17,556 nt of DNA from CAZVIK01 sp964627045 (GTDB lineage: Bacteria > Acidobacteriota > Terriglobia > Bryobacterales > Bryobacteraceae). The DNA lies in the NCBI GenBank assembly GCA_964627045.1, contig CAZVIK010000072.1:1-17556 (forward strand), written 5' to 3'. A model generated the notes under the pieces. The model searched no databases, was not told the DNA's origin, and saw nothing but the letters and a program-made list of their open reading frames with translations. This document shows, in pieces, positions 1 to 7,419 of this stretch; position 1 is the first letter of the stretch, and each line of letters opens with the position of its first letter. A program made the translations under genes and the position numbers.

Positions 1-477
1 CACGCGTTTCTTCTCTCCGCCCGAAAGCCGGTGCGGAGGGCGGTCCCGCAGGTGCAGGATCCCCATCGCATCCATCGCCGAGGCGACCCGCTCCCGGATC
101 TCCGGCGCCGGCCAACGCAACTGGAGAGGTCCGAACGCCACTTCGTCGAACACGCTGGGGTTGAACAGTTGCACGTCCGGGTTCTGAAAAACCAGGCCCA
201 CGCGGCGCCGGAAATCGAAGGCGAACGCCTCGTCCCTCAGGCGCTCCTCGGTCAACGCCTCCCCACCGAAACGCACCTCGCCGGCTTCCGGGAAGTACAG
301 CCCGTCCAGCAGGCGAAGCAGCGTGGACTTGCCCGAACCGTTCGCGCCCAGCAGGGCCACCCTCCGCCCGGCAGGCACCGACAGGGACACCGCGTTCAGC
401 GCTGTGACGTTGTCGTAGCGGTAGACCGCCTCGCGCACCTCGAAGACCGGCGGCGTGGCGCCGGCGTGCCCGCTCAT
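1..477 (-). CDS. cbiO: Cobalt/nickel ECF transporter ATP-binding protein CbiO (3' part missing)
   Basis: This is the N-terminal 159 residues of an ABC ATPase; the rest lies beyond the window's left edge. Seen in the translation: Walker A GANGSGKST at residues 44-52, the Q-loop in VGLVFQNPD (Gln98), and the signature LSGGEKKRV at 151-159, exactly where the window ends. Walker B and the H-loop are therefore not visible. The ATG at 477 overlaps the cbiQ stop codon (ATGA), which implies translational coupling. Proteins of this family sit on the cytoplasmic face and power the energy-coupling-factor transporter through coupling helices of the CbiQ subunit. Its place directly after cbiM and cbiQ makes it the metal-transport ATPase rather than a generic ABC subunit. 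Cobalt and nickel cannot be told apart from this fragment. Confidence 0.93.
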   Translation of the reverse strand, partial: MSGHAGATPPVFEVREAVYRYDNVTALNAVSLSVPAGRRVALLGANGSGKSTLLRLLDGLYFPEAGEVRFGGEALTEERLRDEAFAFDFRRRVGLVFQNPDVQLFNPSVFDEVAFGPLQLRWPAPEIRERVASAMDAMGILHLRDRPPHRLSGGEKKRV

Positions 478-1292
478 CTCCCGGCCCATAGTGCCGCCGC
501 TCCCAACGCCAGCATGGCGCACAGCCCCAGCCAATCCCGTCTCTTCATCGCGGGCTCCTCGAGCACGTACACCTCGCCCCGAAAGCCGCGCGACTGCATG
601 GCAAGGTACACGTCGGAACTCAACAGCAAGGTCTTGCTCAACAGCACGCCCATCGCGGAAATGGCCAGGCGGCGGCGCTCCCCGCCCGGCAGCCTCCCCA
701 CCAGCCGGCTCTGCCGCGCCTCCAGCATCTCCCTGGCAGCCGACGCCAACAGAAAGATGTAACGGTAGGTCATTCCCAAAACGACGATCGGCACCACCGG
801 CACCCGCAGCGCCCGAAGCGCCCGAAGCACGCGCAGCCAGGGCGTCGAGAGAACCAGAAGCATGGAAAGCGTCGCCGTGGTCTCGACCCGGGCGGTCAGG
901 TACGCCGCGCCCCGCAACCCCTGTTCGGTGACCGCCCAACCCACACCCGGCGCCGCCCACACCTCGCGGCCCGGCGTCAGAAACAAGGCCGGTAGTGCGA
1001 TCAGACCGGCGAAGACCGCGACGCCCAGCCAGATCCGCACCGCCAGCGTCCGCAACGGAATCCGCGAGGCCGCCGCCATCGCCGCCGCCATCGCGAATAC
1101 CGCCAGGATGACGTCGAGCCGCCGCGCCGCCGCCGCCGCGACGATCAGGAGCCCCAGTCCCGCCACCTTCACGCGCGGGTCCAAGCTCTGCAACAGGCCG
1201 TTCCTTCGGGCGAGTTCCTCCGACTCCAGCGCCCGCTCCAGCACGCCCAGCAAGCCCGCGACCGATCGTTCCAGAAACCCGCCGCCCCTCAC
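474..1292 (-). CDS. cbiQ: Cobalt/nickel ECF transporter transmembrane protein CbiQ (EcfT)
   Basis: This 272-residue membrane protein is the T component linking the metal-binding CbiM to the ATPase CbiO. Hydrophobic segments lie near residues 45-75 and 80-105, around 172-185 (after GMTYRY), and at the C-terminus (about 254-271). The two arginine motifs typical of EcfT/CbiQ coupling helices are present: EARQSR at 191-196 and MQSRGFRG at 232-239. I chose the GTG at 1292 as start: it lies one base after the cbiM stop and has a GGAGG 13 nt upstream inside cbiM. The frame stays open up to an ATG at 1349, but that start would bury 19 low-complexity residues inside cbiM. The stop overlaps the cbiO start. 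Family assignment is secure; the exact start is less so. Confidence 0.93.
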   Translation of the reverse strand: MRGGGFLERSVAGLLGVLERALESEELARRNGLLQSLDPRVKVAGLGLLIVAAAAARRLDVILAVFAMAAAMAAASRIPLRTLAVRIWLGVAVFAGLIALPALFLTPGREVWAAPGVGWAVTEQGLRGAAYLTARVETTATLSMLLVLSTPWLRVLRALRALRVPVVPIVVLGMTYRYIFLLASAAREMLEARQSRLVGRLPGGERRRLAISAMGVLLSKTLLLSSDVYLAMQSRGFRGEVYVLEEPAMKRRDWLGLCAMLALGAAALWAGR

Positions 1293-1293
1293 G

Positions 1294-2373
1294 TTAGCGT
1301 CTTCGCCTCCGCGCCAGGGCGAACGCCCATTCCGCCAGCAGCGCCCCACCGAGAATCAGGCCCATCCCGAACGCGCCGGAAAGCATGTAGCCGATACTCG
1401 GGCTCTTGAGCGCCGCCGGCGCGTAGTCCGGAATCGGAGCCGTCCAGACCGACGAGAGCCGTTCCAGCCCCTGTGGTATCTGCTCGGGCGGCGCCTCTCC
1501 GCGGCTGGCGGCGGCGATCCCGCTTCGCGCGGCCGGGTCGGAGAAATCCTCCGGGGCCCATTCTCCCCACGCCGTCCCCACCGCGAGTATGCCCAGCGGT
1601 GTCAGCAGCAACGCCGCCGCCAGACCGATCAGCAGCGGGCGCAGCGCCCTCCAACCGCCGGCCGGCTGGCTCGCCGCCTCATCCCGGGCCGCTCCTGGCG
1701 CGGTCAACGTCAGCAGAGACGCGTGGCTCTTCTGAAGCCACGCCACCAGGCCCGCCGTGACGGCCATCTCCGCCGCGCCGGCAATCGTGAGGTGGCCGAT
1801 CATCATGGCGGGGATGGCGATCGCGAGTGGATACGGCGCGTACAGCGGCGCGCCGGCCGCGTCCCGAAAGAGCGCCGGCTGAATGCCGAACTCGATGGCC
1901 GTCAGCAGCGCCGCCACGTTGATGGCGAGATACCCTGCGATTCCGGCGGCCATCACCCGCCGCCGCGAGGTAATCGCCGACCGGCCCGCCGCCGCGCGAT
2001 AGACTACGTACGCGGTCAGGCAACCGGCCACGGCCATGTTGAAGCAGTTCGCTCCCAGCGCCGTCACACCGCCGTCGCCGAAGAACACCGCCTGGATCGC
2101 GAGCGCCACCGAGATCGCCAGCATCGACGCCCACGGACCGAGCACAATCGCGGCGATGCCGATTCCCGCGGCGTGGCCCGTCGTGCCCCCCGGCAGCGGC
2201 AGGTTGAACATCATGATGACGAACGAGAACGCCGCGAACACCGAAACCAGCGGAATCACGCGCCCCGGCATTTGGCGCGCCAACTTCCGCATCGCCGTAA
2301 ACCAAAACGGCGCGGACGCCCCGTAGAGCGCCGCGCAGGTCGAAGGACTCAAGTACCCGTCCGGAATGTGCAT
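1294..2373 (-). CDS. cbiM: Cobalt/nickel ECF transporter S component, CbiM fused to a PDGLE (CbiN-like) domain
   Basis: This is the substrate-specific membrane subunit that binds Co2+ or Ni2+ and passes it to the CbiQ/CbiO module. I chose the ATG at 2373, giving MHIPDGYLSP: in CbiM/NikM structures the metal is held by the free amino group of Met1, His2 and a second His near position 67. Here His2 and His67 (in GGTTGHAAG) fall exactly there. A longer frame to 2394 would destroy that site. A GGGGG stretch lies 3 nt upstream. The body (residues 1-220) has about six or seven membrane spans. The C-terminal third carries PQGLE (300-304) and IPDYAP, features of the PDGLE domain that replaces the separate CbiN/NikN small subunit, followed by a final membrane helix. 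It begins a cbiM-Q-O operon. No cobalamin riboswitch or clear NikR site was seen upstream, so the metal is undecided. Confidence 0.93.
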   Translation of the reverse strand: MHIPDGYLSPSTCAALYGASAPFWFTAMRKLARQMPGRVIPLVSVFAAFSFVIMMFNLPLPGGTTGHAAGIGIAAIVLGPWASMLAISVALAIQAVFFGDGGVTALGANCFNMAVAGCLTAYVVYRAAAGRSAITSRRRVMAAGIAGYLAINVAALLTAIEFGIQPALFRDAAGAPLYAPYPLAIAIPAMMIGHLTIAGAAEMAVTAGLVAWLQKSHASLLTLTAPGAARDEAASQPAGGWRALRPLLIGLAAALLLTPLGILAVGTAWGEWAPEDFSDPAARSGIAAASRGEAPPEQIPQGLERLSSVWTAPIPDYAPAALKSPSIGYMLSGAFGMGLILGGALLAEWAFALARRRRR

Positions 2374-2548
2374 AATCCCCCGCGGCCGCCGCAAGCCGCC
2401 GTCTGTCTCATCGTAATATGAACTCGGCCAACGTAATACGCCGAGGCCTCTCCGGCGCGCGGTTGCGGTTCCCCGGTGCGCGGCTTCGCCGAGTCGGGCG
2501 CGGCCCCCGTGCTATCCTGAATGATCATTTCCCTTCCGAGGTTGTACC
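2374..2548. promoter_or_regulatory. Divergent intergenic region between cbiM and trpEG, with a direct repeat
   Basis: This 175-nt spacer must hold the promoters for both the cbi operon and trpEG. CGTAATA occurs twice, at 2412-2418 and 2432-2438, exactly 20 nt apart (about two helical turns), which would suit a dimeric regulator; this is inference only. A TATCCT at 2514-2519 is a possible -10 for trpEG. GAGG at 2538-2541, 7 nt before the trpEG ATG, is a good ribosome binding site. No leader peptide with a Trp run and no terminator/antiterminator pair was seen, so classical trp attenuation is not supported. No cobalamin riboswitch core was recognised. Confidence 0.3.
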
Positions 2549-4693
2549 ATGCGGCCGAGCCGGCACACGACCCTGCACGGCATCCAAGTCACGCGTAGCG
2601 TCTCGCGGCTCCCGTTTCAACGGGGCCTCGACCACCTGCTGCACGAACTGGATCGCTACAAGGGCATCTATCTGTCTTCCGGTTATGAGTACCCTGGACG
2701 GTACTCCCGCTGGGACATCGCCTCGGTGCGCCCGCCGCTGGAGATTGTCGCCATCGCGCGCGACGTCTTCTTTCGCCCGCTCAACCGCCGTGGAGAGGTG
2801 CTCAACCAGATCCTCGAACCGCTGTTGGCGGCGCATCCTCATTGGGCGTCCTTTGAGAGGCGCGGCGACGAACTGGCCGGGACGCTGAAGCCGCTGGAGG
2901 GACTCTTTCCCGAGGAGGAGCGCAGCAAGCAGCCCTCGGCGTTTTCCATCCTGCGAACCTTGATCGACGAGTTCCGGCCCTTGGAAGAGGCGCGCCTCGC
3001 GCTGGTGGGCGCGTTCGGCTACGACCTCCTCTTCCAGTTCGACCCCATCCAGTTGAAGCTCCCACGCGGCGAACAGGAGGCCCTGCACCTCTTCCTGTGC
3101 GACGACATCAGCTTCATGGACCGCAAGAAGGAGCGCATCGAGCGCTACGAGTTCGATTTTGAGCGCGCCGGCCTTTCCACCGCCGGCCTGGACCGCTCAG
3201 GCGATCCGATTCCCCCGCCCCCGGTCCGCGATCCCGGCCCCATCTACTCGGACCACTCCTCGGAAGAGTACATGGCCAACGTGGAAACCGTCCGCCAGGG
3301 CATGAAGCGCGGCGACTACTACGAGGTGGTCCTTCGCCAGACCTTCCGCGCGCCCTATTCGGGCAGCCCGTCGCGCCTGTTTCAGAGACTCACCGCCGCC
3401 AGCCCCAGCCCCTACGAGTTTTTCCTGCAATTGGGAAGGGAGCAACTGATAGGCTGCTCCCCCGAGATGTTCGTCCGCGTGGAAGGCAGCCGTATCGAGA
3501 CCTGTCCCATTTCGGGCACCGCCCGCCGCACGGGCGATCCGCTCAAGGACGCCGAGAACATCCGGGAACTGCTCGACTCGCGCAAGGAAGAGTCCGAGCT
3601 GACCATGTGCACCGACGTGGACCGCAACGACAAGTCGCGCGTCTGCGTGCCCGGATCGGTCAACGTCGTCGGCCGCCGTCTGATCGAGTCTTATGCCGGG
3701 GTGTTTCACACCGTGGATCATGTCGAAGGCACCCTCGCCCCTGGCTTCGATTCTCTGGACGCCTTTTTGACGCACATGTGGGCGGTCACCATGATCGGCG
3801 CGCCCAAGAAGGCGGCTGCCCAGGCCATCGAAGACCTGGAGAAGGACGCGCGCGGCTGGTATGGCGGCGCCATCGGGATGCTCTCGCTCAACGGCGACAT
3901 GAACACCGGCATCCATATCCGCACCGTCCACCTCCGGAACGGAGTCGCCGCCTACCCGGTGGGTGCGACCATCCTCTACGACTCGATTCCCGCGATGGAG
4001 GAACAGGAAACACGCCTCAAGGCCACGGCCTTCTTCCAGGTCATGGAGCCGAAGCCGGAAGAGGGCCGCTCCCGGCGTGCGTCGCGCGGAATGACGCGCC
4101 ATTCCGGACGCATCCTGTTGGTGGACAACGACGACTGCTTCATTCACACGCTCGCCAACTACGCCCGGCAAACCGGCGTCGAAGTGGTCACCTACCGCGC
4201 CGGCCTGCCTCTGGAACTCCTCGAACAACTGGCTCCCAACCTGGTGCTGGTCTCGCCCGGTCCCGGCCGGCCCGCCGATTTCGGCGTCCCCGACCTCGTC
4301 CGCCGCGCCGCCGGCCTCCGCCTCCCCGTTTTTGGCGTCTGCCTTGGGTTGCAGGGAACCGTCGAAGCCTTCGGCGGCGAACTCGGAATCCTCGACTACC
4401 CCATGCACGGCAAGCCTTCGTTGGTGACACATGCCGGCGCCGGTGTCTTTCACGGACTGCCCGAAAAGTTCACCGTCGGGCGCTACCATTCGCTGTACGC
4501 CCTGAAAGAGAAGCTGCCCGAGTGCCTCGAGATCACCGCGGAATCCGAAGACGGCGTCATCATGGGCGTGCGCCACAAGGAGCTTCCCATCGAGGCGGTC
4601 CAGTTTCACCCCGAGTCGATGCTCACCATGCAGGGCGATTGCGGCCTGCAACTGATCGAAAACGTCATCCGGCTGTACGTGCGGGGACGTTAG
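2549..4693 (+). CDS. trpEG: Fused anthranilate synthase TrpE-TrpG
   Basis: This 714-residue bifunctional enzyme makes anthranilate from chorismate and glutamine, the first committed step of tryptophan synthesis. The N-terminal TrpE part (about 1-500) contains SSGYEYPGRYSRWD, CSPEMFVRV, CPISGTARRTGDP and CTDVDRNDKSRVC, the pattern of the fused TrpE(G) clade known from rhizobia and Azospirillum. After a basic linker, the glutamine amidotransferase domain runs from about residue 520 (GRILLVDNDDCF) with the oxyanion/nucleophile motif GVCLGLQ (Cys598) and the catalytic pair His687 and Glu689 in QFHPES, so all three amidotransferase residues are present. The ATG start has GAGG 7 nt upstream. hpnE follows 15 nt after the stop. 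No other trp gene is in the window. Phenazine-type PhzE fusions have a similar layout, but the clade-specific TrpE motifs favour tryptophan synthesis. Confidence 0.95.
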   Translation: MRPSRHTTLHGIQVTRSVSRLPFQRGLDHLLHELDRYKGIYLSSGYEYPGRYSRWDIASVRPPLEIVAIARDVFFRPLNRRGEVLNQILEPLLAAHPHWASFERRGDELAGTLKPLEGLFPEEERSKQPSAFSILRTLIDEFRPLEEARLALVGAFGYDLLFQFDPIQLKLPRGEQEALHLFLCDDISFMDRKKERIERYEFDFERAGLSTAGLDRSGDPIPPPPVRDPGPIYSDHSSEEYMANVETVRQGMKRGDYYEVVLRQTFRAPYSGSPSRLFQRLTAASPSPYEFFLQLGREQLIGCSPEMFVRVEGSRIETCPISGTARRTGDPLKDAENIRELLDSRKEESELTMCTDVDRNDKSRVCVPGSVNVVGRRLIESYAGVFHTVDHVEGTLAPGFDSLDAFLTHMWAVTMIGAPKKAAAQAIEDLEKDARGWYGGAIGMLSLNGDMNTGIHIRTVHLRNGVAAYPVGATILYDSIPAMEEQETRLKATAFFQVMEPKPEEGRSRRASRGMTRHSGRILLVDNDDCFIHTLANYARQTGVEVVTYRAGLPLELLEQLAPNLVLVSPGPGRPADFGVPDLVRRAAGLRLPVFGVCLGLQGTVEAFGGELGILDYPMHGKPSLVTHAGAGVFHGLPEKFTVGRYHSLYALKEKLPECLEITAESEDGVIMGVRHKELPIEAVQFHPESMLTMQGDCGLQLIENVIRLYVRGR

Positions 4694-4708
4694 CGGAGCC
4701 TGGAGCCC

Positions 4709-6034
4709 ATGCCCGAGGTCATCGTCGCCGGAGGCGGCCTCGCCGGGATGTCGGCGGCCGTCGCGCTGGCCGGCGCCGGCTGCCAGGTGACGTTGCTCGA
4801 ACGGCGCCGCTACCTCGGAGGGCGCGCGTCATCCTATCCCCTTCGCCCTGACGACCCCCACTCGCCGGTCATCGACAACTGCCAGCACATCCTGCTCGGC
4901 TGCTGCCGGAACCTCCTCGATTTATACCGTAGGCTCGGCATGCGGGACCGCATCGGGTTCTCACGCGAGTTCCACTTCGTGGAGCCCGGTGGGCGGATCT
5001 CGGCCCTGAAGCCCGGCGTTTGGCCCGCTCCGCTCGACCTGGCCGGATCTTTCGCCCGCCTGCCCTTCCTCGGCCCCGCCTCGAAGATCGCCGTCGCCCG
5101 CGCGCTCCTCGCCGTCCGCCGCGAGTACGGCCGCCGCACGGACCTGGACCGGATCACCATGCGAGCCTGGCTCGACGAACAACGCCAGCCCGCGGAGGCC
5201 GTCCGGCGCTTCTGGCGACCCGTTCTGGTGAGCGCCCTGAACGCGGAACCGGAAGCGATGGCCGCGGCCCACGGCCTGCAAGTCTTCCGCCTCGCGTTTC
5301 TCGGGCCGGCCGGCAGCCGCGACCTAGGCATCCCCGCCGTGCCTCTCGGCGAACTGTACTCGTGTGCCGCGCTGGCCAAAACCGGTAATCTTACGCTCCG
5401 CCTGCAAGCTCCGGTCGCCAGGTTCCAGTTCACGGCGAACCGGGCTTCCGGCGTTGCGCTGAAAGACGAGTCCTTGCGCGCCGACGCCTACGTATGCGCC
5501 TTGCCCTGGGACGCGGCTGCCGCAGCGGCTCCCGAACTGGATCTGGACGTCTCGGCGTTCCAGCCATCTTCGATCACGGGGATCCACCTTTGGTTTGACC
5601 GTTCGGTAACCGCCCTGCCTCACGCCGCTCTGCTCGATGGCACCCTCCAGTGGATGTTCAACAAAGAACGGGGGCGTTATCTGCAACTGGTGGTGAGCGC
5701 CTCGGCCGCGCTGGTTCACGCCGGCCAGGACGCCATCGTCGAGTTGGCCGTGCGCGAACTGGCCGGGTTCTTCCCCGAGGTCAAGCGGGCCGCGCTCGAG
5801 CGCGCTCGCGTCGTCAAGGAATTGCGGGCTACCTATGTTCCCGCTCCCGGCCTCGCCGCCGCACGCCCTGCCGCCCGGACGCGCTTTGCCAACTTATTCC
5901 TCGCCGGCGATTGGACCCGCTCCGGGTGGCCCGCCACCATGGAAGGCGCCGTGCGCAGCGGTTACCTCGCGGCTGAGGCCGTCGCGGAGGTCCTAGGTCT
6001 CTCCGGCCGTTTTCTTCTCCCGGACGCCGTCTGA
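4709..6034 (+). CDS. hpnE: Hydroxysqualene dehydroxylase HpnE (FAD-dependent)
   Basis: This 441-residue flavoprotein is of the amine-oxidase/phytoene-desaturase fold. HpnE reduces hydroxysqualene to squalene for hopanoid synthesis, acting with HpnC and HpnD. Seen: the dinucleotide-binding motif VIVAGGGLAGMSAA at the N-terminus followed by LLERRRYLGGRASSY, the family-typical DNCQHILLG near residue 52 (usually DNGQH), and the C-terminal FAD-contact stretch LFLAGDWTRSGWPATMEGAVRSG. The length fits the family. The start has GGAG about 6 nt upstream and lies 15 nt after trpEG, suggesting co-transcription, although hpnC, hpnD and squalene-hopene cyclase are absent from the window. A carotenoid desaturase or isomerase is the main alternative; the DNxQH motif and the short length favour HpnE. 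Confidence 0.85.
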   Translation: MPEVIVAGGGLAGMSAAVALAGAGCQVTLLERRRYLGGRASSYPLRPDDPHSPVIDNCQHILLGCCRNLLDLYRRLGMRDRIGFSREFHFVEPGGRISALKPGVWPAPLDLAGSFARLPFLGPASKIAVARALLAVRREYGRRTDLDRITMRAWLDEQRQPAEAVRRFWRPVLVSALNAEPEAMAAAHGLQVFRLAFLGPAGSRDLGIPAVPLGELYSCAALAKTGNLTLRLQAPVARFQFTANRASGVALKDESLRADAYVCALPWDAAAAAAPELDLDVSAFQPSSITGIHLWFDRSVTALPHAALLDGTLQWMFNKERGRYLQLVVSASAALVHAGQDAIVELAVRELAGFFPEVKRAALERARVVKELRATYVPAPGLAAARPAARTRFANLFLAGDWTRSGWPATMEGAVRSGYLAAEAVAEVLGLSGRFLLPDAV

Positions 6035-6043
6035 GCCCGGTTT

Positions 6044-6052
6044 TGCGATAAT
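6044..6052 (+). promoter_or_regulatory. Extended -10 promoter element placed for a leaderless transcript
   Basis: TG at 6044-6045, one base, then GATAAT at 6047-6052 forms an extended -10 element (5 of 6 matches to TATAAT). Its last base is only 6 nt before the ATG at 6059, so transcription would begin at or next to the start codon. The only purine-rich stretch (GAGG, 6054-6057) is one base from the ATG, too close for a normal Shine-Dalgarno. Both facts point to leaderless translation; this is inference from spacing. Confidence 0.45.
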
Positions 6053-6058
6053 CGAGGC

Positions 6059-6439
6059 ATGCGGGCCATATGGGTCGTACTCGCAGCTTTGGCGCTGGTG
6101 CTCCCGGCCGCGCGCGCGGCCGATGACGACACCACCGTTCTGCGCATCGAAGTGAAGACTCTCGGCGGCAAGCCGATCGAGCGCGCCAGCGTCATCGTTC
6201 AGTTCGTGGAAGGGCGCTCCATCGCCAAGTTCGGCAAGCGGATTCAACGGCGCTGGGACACCCGTACCAACACCGAAGGCGTGGTGAGACTCCCGTCGGT
6301 TCCGCAAGGCAAGGTGCTGATTCAGGTGGTCGCCAAGGGCTTCCAGACCTTCGGCAAGGAGTTCGAAATCCTCGATCCCGAAAAGACCGTCGAGATCCGC
6401 CTGAACCCGCCCCAGCCGCAATACTCCGTCCACCAGTAG
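6059..6439 (+). CDS. Small secreted protein with one CarboxypepD_reg/Cna-B-like domain
   Basis: This 126-residue protein opens with a signal peptide (MRAIWVVLAALALVLPAARAA, likely cleavage near residue 21). The mature part reads as a single beta-sandwich of the carboxypeptidase regulatory-like type: LRIEVKTLGGKPIERASVIVQF, then TNTEGVVRLPSVPQGKVLIQVVAKGFQTF and a closing strand ending in VEIRLNPP. Such domains are structural or binding modules in exported proteins, and no catalytic motif is visible. Its specific job is unknown. It begins 24 nt after hpnE but has its own -10 element, so it may be transcribed separately. It converges with the RidA gene with only 9 nt between the stop codons. 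The next secreted protein of this kind in the window is at 15245-16009. Confidence 0.8.
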   Translation: MRAIWVVLAALALVLPAARAADDDTTVLRIEVKTLGGKPIERASVIVQFVEGRSIAKFGKRIQRRWDTRTNTEGVVRLPSVPQGKVLIQVVAKGFQTFGKEFEILDPEKTVEIRLNPPQPQYSVHQ

Positions 6440-6448
6440 GCGCGTCCC

Positions 6449-6835
6449 TCAGCCCGCCGCGGCGATCAAGTCGATCTCGATCTGCGCGCCTTTCGGCAAA
6501 CCCACGACGGCGATGGTGGTGCGCGCCGGCGGGACTCCCGGAAAGTACCGGGCGTAGACTTCGTTCATCTTCGCGAAGTCGTCCATCGTCCGCAGGTAGA
6601 CCGTCGTCTTCAGTACCCTTTCGAAAGAGGAGCCGGCGGCCTCCAGGACCGCCTTCAAATTCTCCAACACCCTCGCCGCCTGCGCGGCGATATCGCCCGT
6701 AACCAGTTCGCCGGTCGCCGGGTCCAGGGGAATCTGGCCGCTCAGGTAAACGGTGCCGTTGAGCGCCACACCCTGAGAGTACGGGCCGACGGCTTTCGGG
6801 GCGGCGCTGGTCGTGATGGCTTGTTTCTCTTGCAT
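6449..6835 (-). CDS. ridA: RidA family reactive intermediate/imine deaminase
   Basis: This 128-residue protein is the full length of the RidA (YjgF/YER057c/UK114) family, cytosolic trimers that hydrolyse reactive enamine/imine intermediates such as 2-aminoacrylate released by PLP enzymes. Seen: GPYSQG (Tyr19 in the position of the E. coli active-site Tyr17), SGQIPLDPATGEL, and PARTTIAV with Arg105 and IEIDLIA with Glu120. Arg105 and Glu120 carry the same numbers as the E. coli catalytic residues, which supports an active RidA-subfamily deaminase rather than one of the Rid subgroups lacking the arginine. The ATG at 6835 has GGTG 2 nt upstream. It is a single gene, convergent with the small secreted protein and divergent from the CBS protein. 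Confidence 0.93.
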   Translation of the reverse strand: MQEKQAITTSAAPKAVGPYSQGVALNGTVYLSGQIPLDPATGELVTGDIAAQAARVLENLKAVLEAAGSSFERVLKTTVYLRTMDDFAKMNEVYARYFPGVPPARTTIAVVGLPKGAQIEIDLIAAAG

Positions 6836-6950
6836 GTCACCATTCTCTCGCGGCCGGGTGGGGGAGCCAACCTCCCCGAAGCGCGCTTGACGGGGGCCTG
6901 ACCGCTATGGAAGATTAGACTTAGTACCTCTGGGACAGGCGGGGATTTCA
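6836..6950. promoter_or_regulatory. Divergent intergenic region between ridA and the CBS-domain gene
   Basis: The spacer holds a small perfect hairpin, GGGGAG (6861-6866) and CTCCCC (6872-6877) around a 5-nt loop, with no T-tract. A good -35 match for the plus-strand genes, TTGACG, lies at 6887-6892, but the -10 candidates at suitable distance are poor (AAGATT at 6911-6916, 18-nt spacer). GGCGGGG at 6937-6943 could serve as the ribosome binding site for the ATG at 6951. Confidence 0.25.
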
Positions 6951-7400
6951 ATGGCGTTCAAGGAGACCGTTCGCTCCATCCTCGAAGCAAAGGGCCGCGC
7001 CGTTTGGTCGGTCGCGCCCGACGCCCGGGTTCTCGATGCGGTGGCAATTCTTGCCGAAAAGGATATTGGGGCCCTGGTAGTTCTTTCCGGCGGCCGGCTG
7101 GTGGGCATGTTCTCCGAGCGCGACTACGCGCGGAAACTGGTGCTCCAGGGCAAGACGTCCAAGGATACGAAGGTCAGCGAAGTCATGAGCGTGCAAGTAT
7201 ATTCGGTCGATGCTGCGCAGACGGTCGATGACTGCCTGCGGCTCATGACCCAGCACCGGATTCGGCACCTCCCGGTTTTGGAAGACGACGTGCTGATCGG
7301 TGTGGTGTCGATCGGGGATCTGGTGAACGCCATCATCTCGGCGCAGGCCCAGACGATCCAGCAGTTGAGCAGCTATATTTCAGGGAAATACCCAGGCTAA
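6951..7400 (+). CDS. Two-CBS-domain protein
   Basis: This 149-residue soluble protein is made almost entirely of a CBS pair. The first CBS motif runs over about residues 12-65 (SVAPDARVLDAVAILAEKDIGALVVL, then GMFSERDYAR), the second over about 77-135 (VSEVMSVQVYSVDAAQTVDDCLRLMTQHRIRHLPVL, then GVVSIGDLVNAII). CBS pairs commonly bind adenine nucleotides and regulate a partner; no catalytic domain is attached here. A c7-type cytochrome gene follows 19 nt downstream and probably shares its transcript, ended by the hairpin at 7783. The partner cannot be read from sequence alone. A similar stand-alone CBS class occurs widely in bacteria under names such as inosine-monophosphate-dehydrogenase-like, but IMPDH activity is excluded by size. 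Confidence 0.9.
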   Translation: MAFKETVRSILEAKGRAVWSVAPDARVLDAVAILAEKDIGALVVLSGGRLVGMFSERDYARKLVLQGKTSKDTKVSEVMSVQVYSVDAAQTVDDCLRLMTQHRIRHLPVLEDDVLIGVVSIGDLVNAIISAQAQTIQQLSSYISGKYPG

Positions 7401-7419
7401 GGCCAAGTGGGAGGAGAGG

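Noticed and set aside
862..2421. Long plus-strand open frame (519 codons) across the cbi genes
   Set aside because: It is antisense to cbiQ and cbiM, is Arg/Pro/His-rich with no domain, and is explained by high GC codon use on the other strand.
2374..2548. Cobalamin riboswitch or trp attenuator
   Set aside because: No conserved riboswitch core was recognised, and the only short frame through the trpEG leader has no tryptophan codons.
3197..4651. Long minus-strand open frame (484 codons) opposite trpEG
   Set aside because: It lies wholly antisense to a well-supported enzyme, with low-complexity composition and no recognisable motif.
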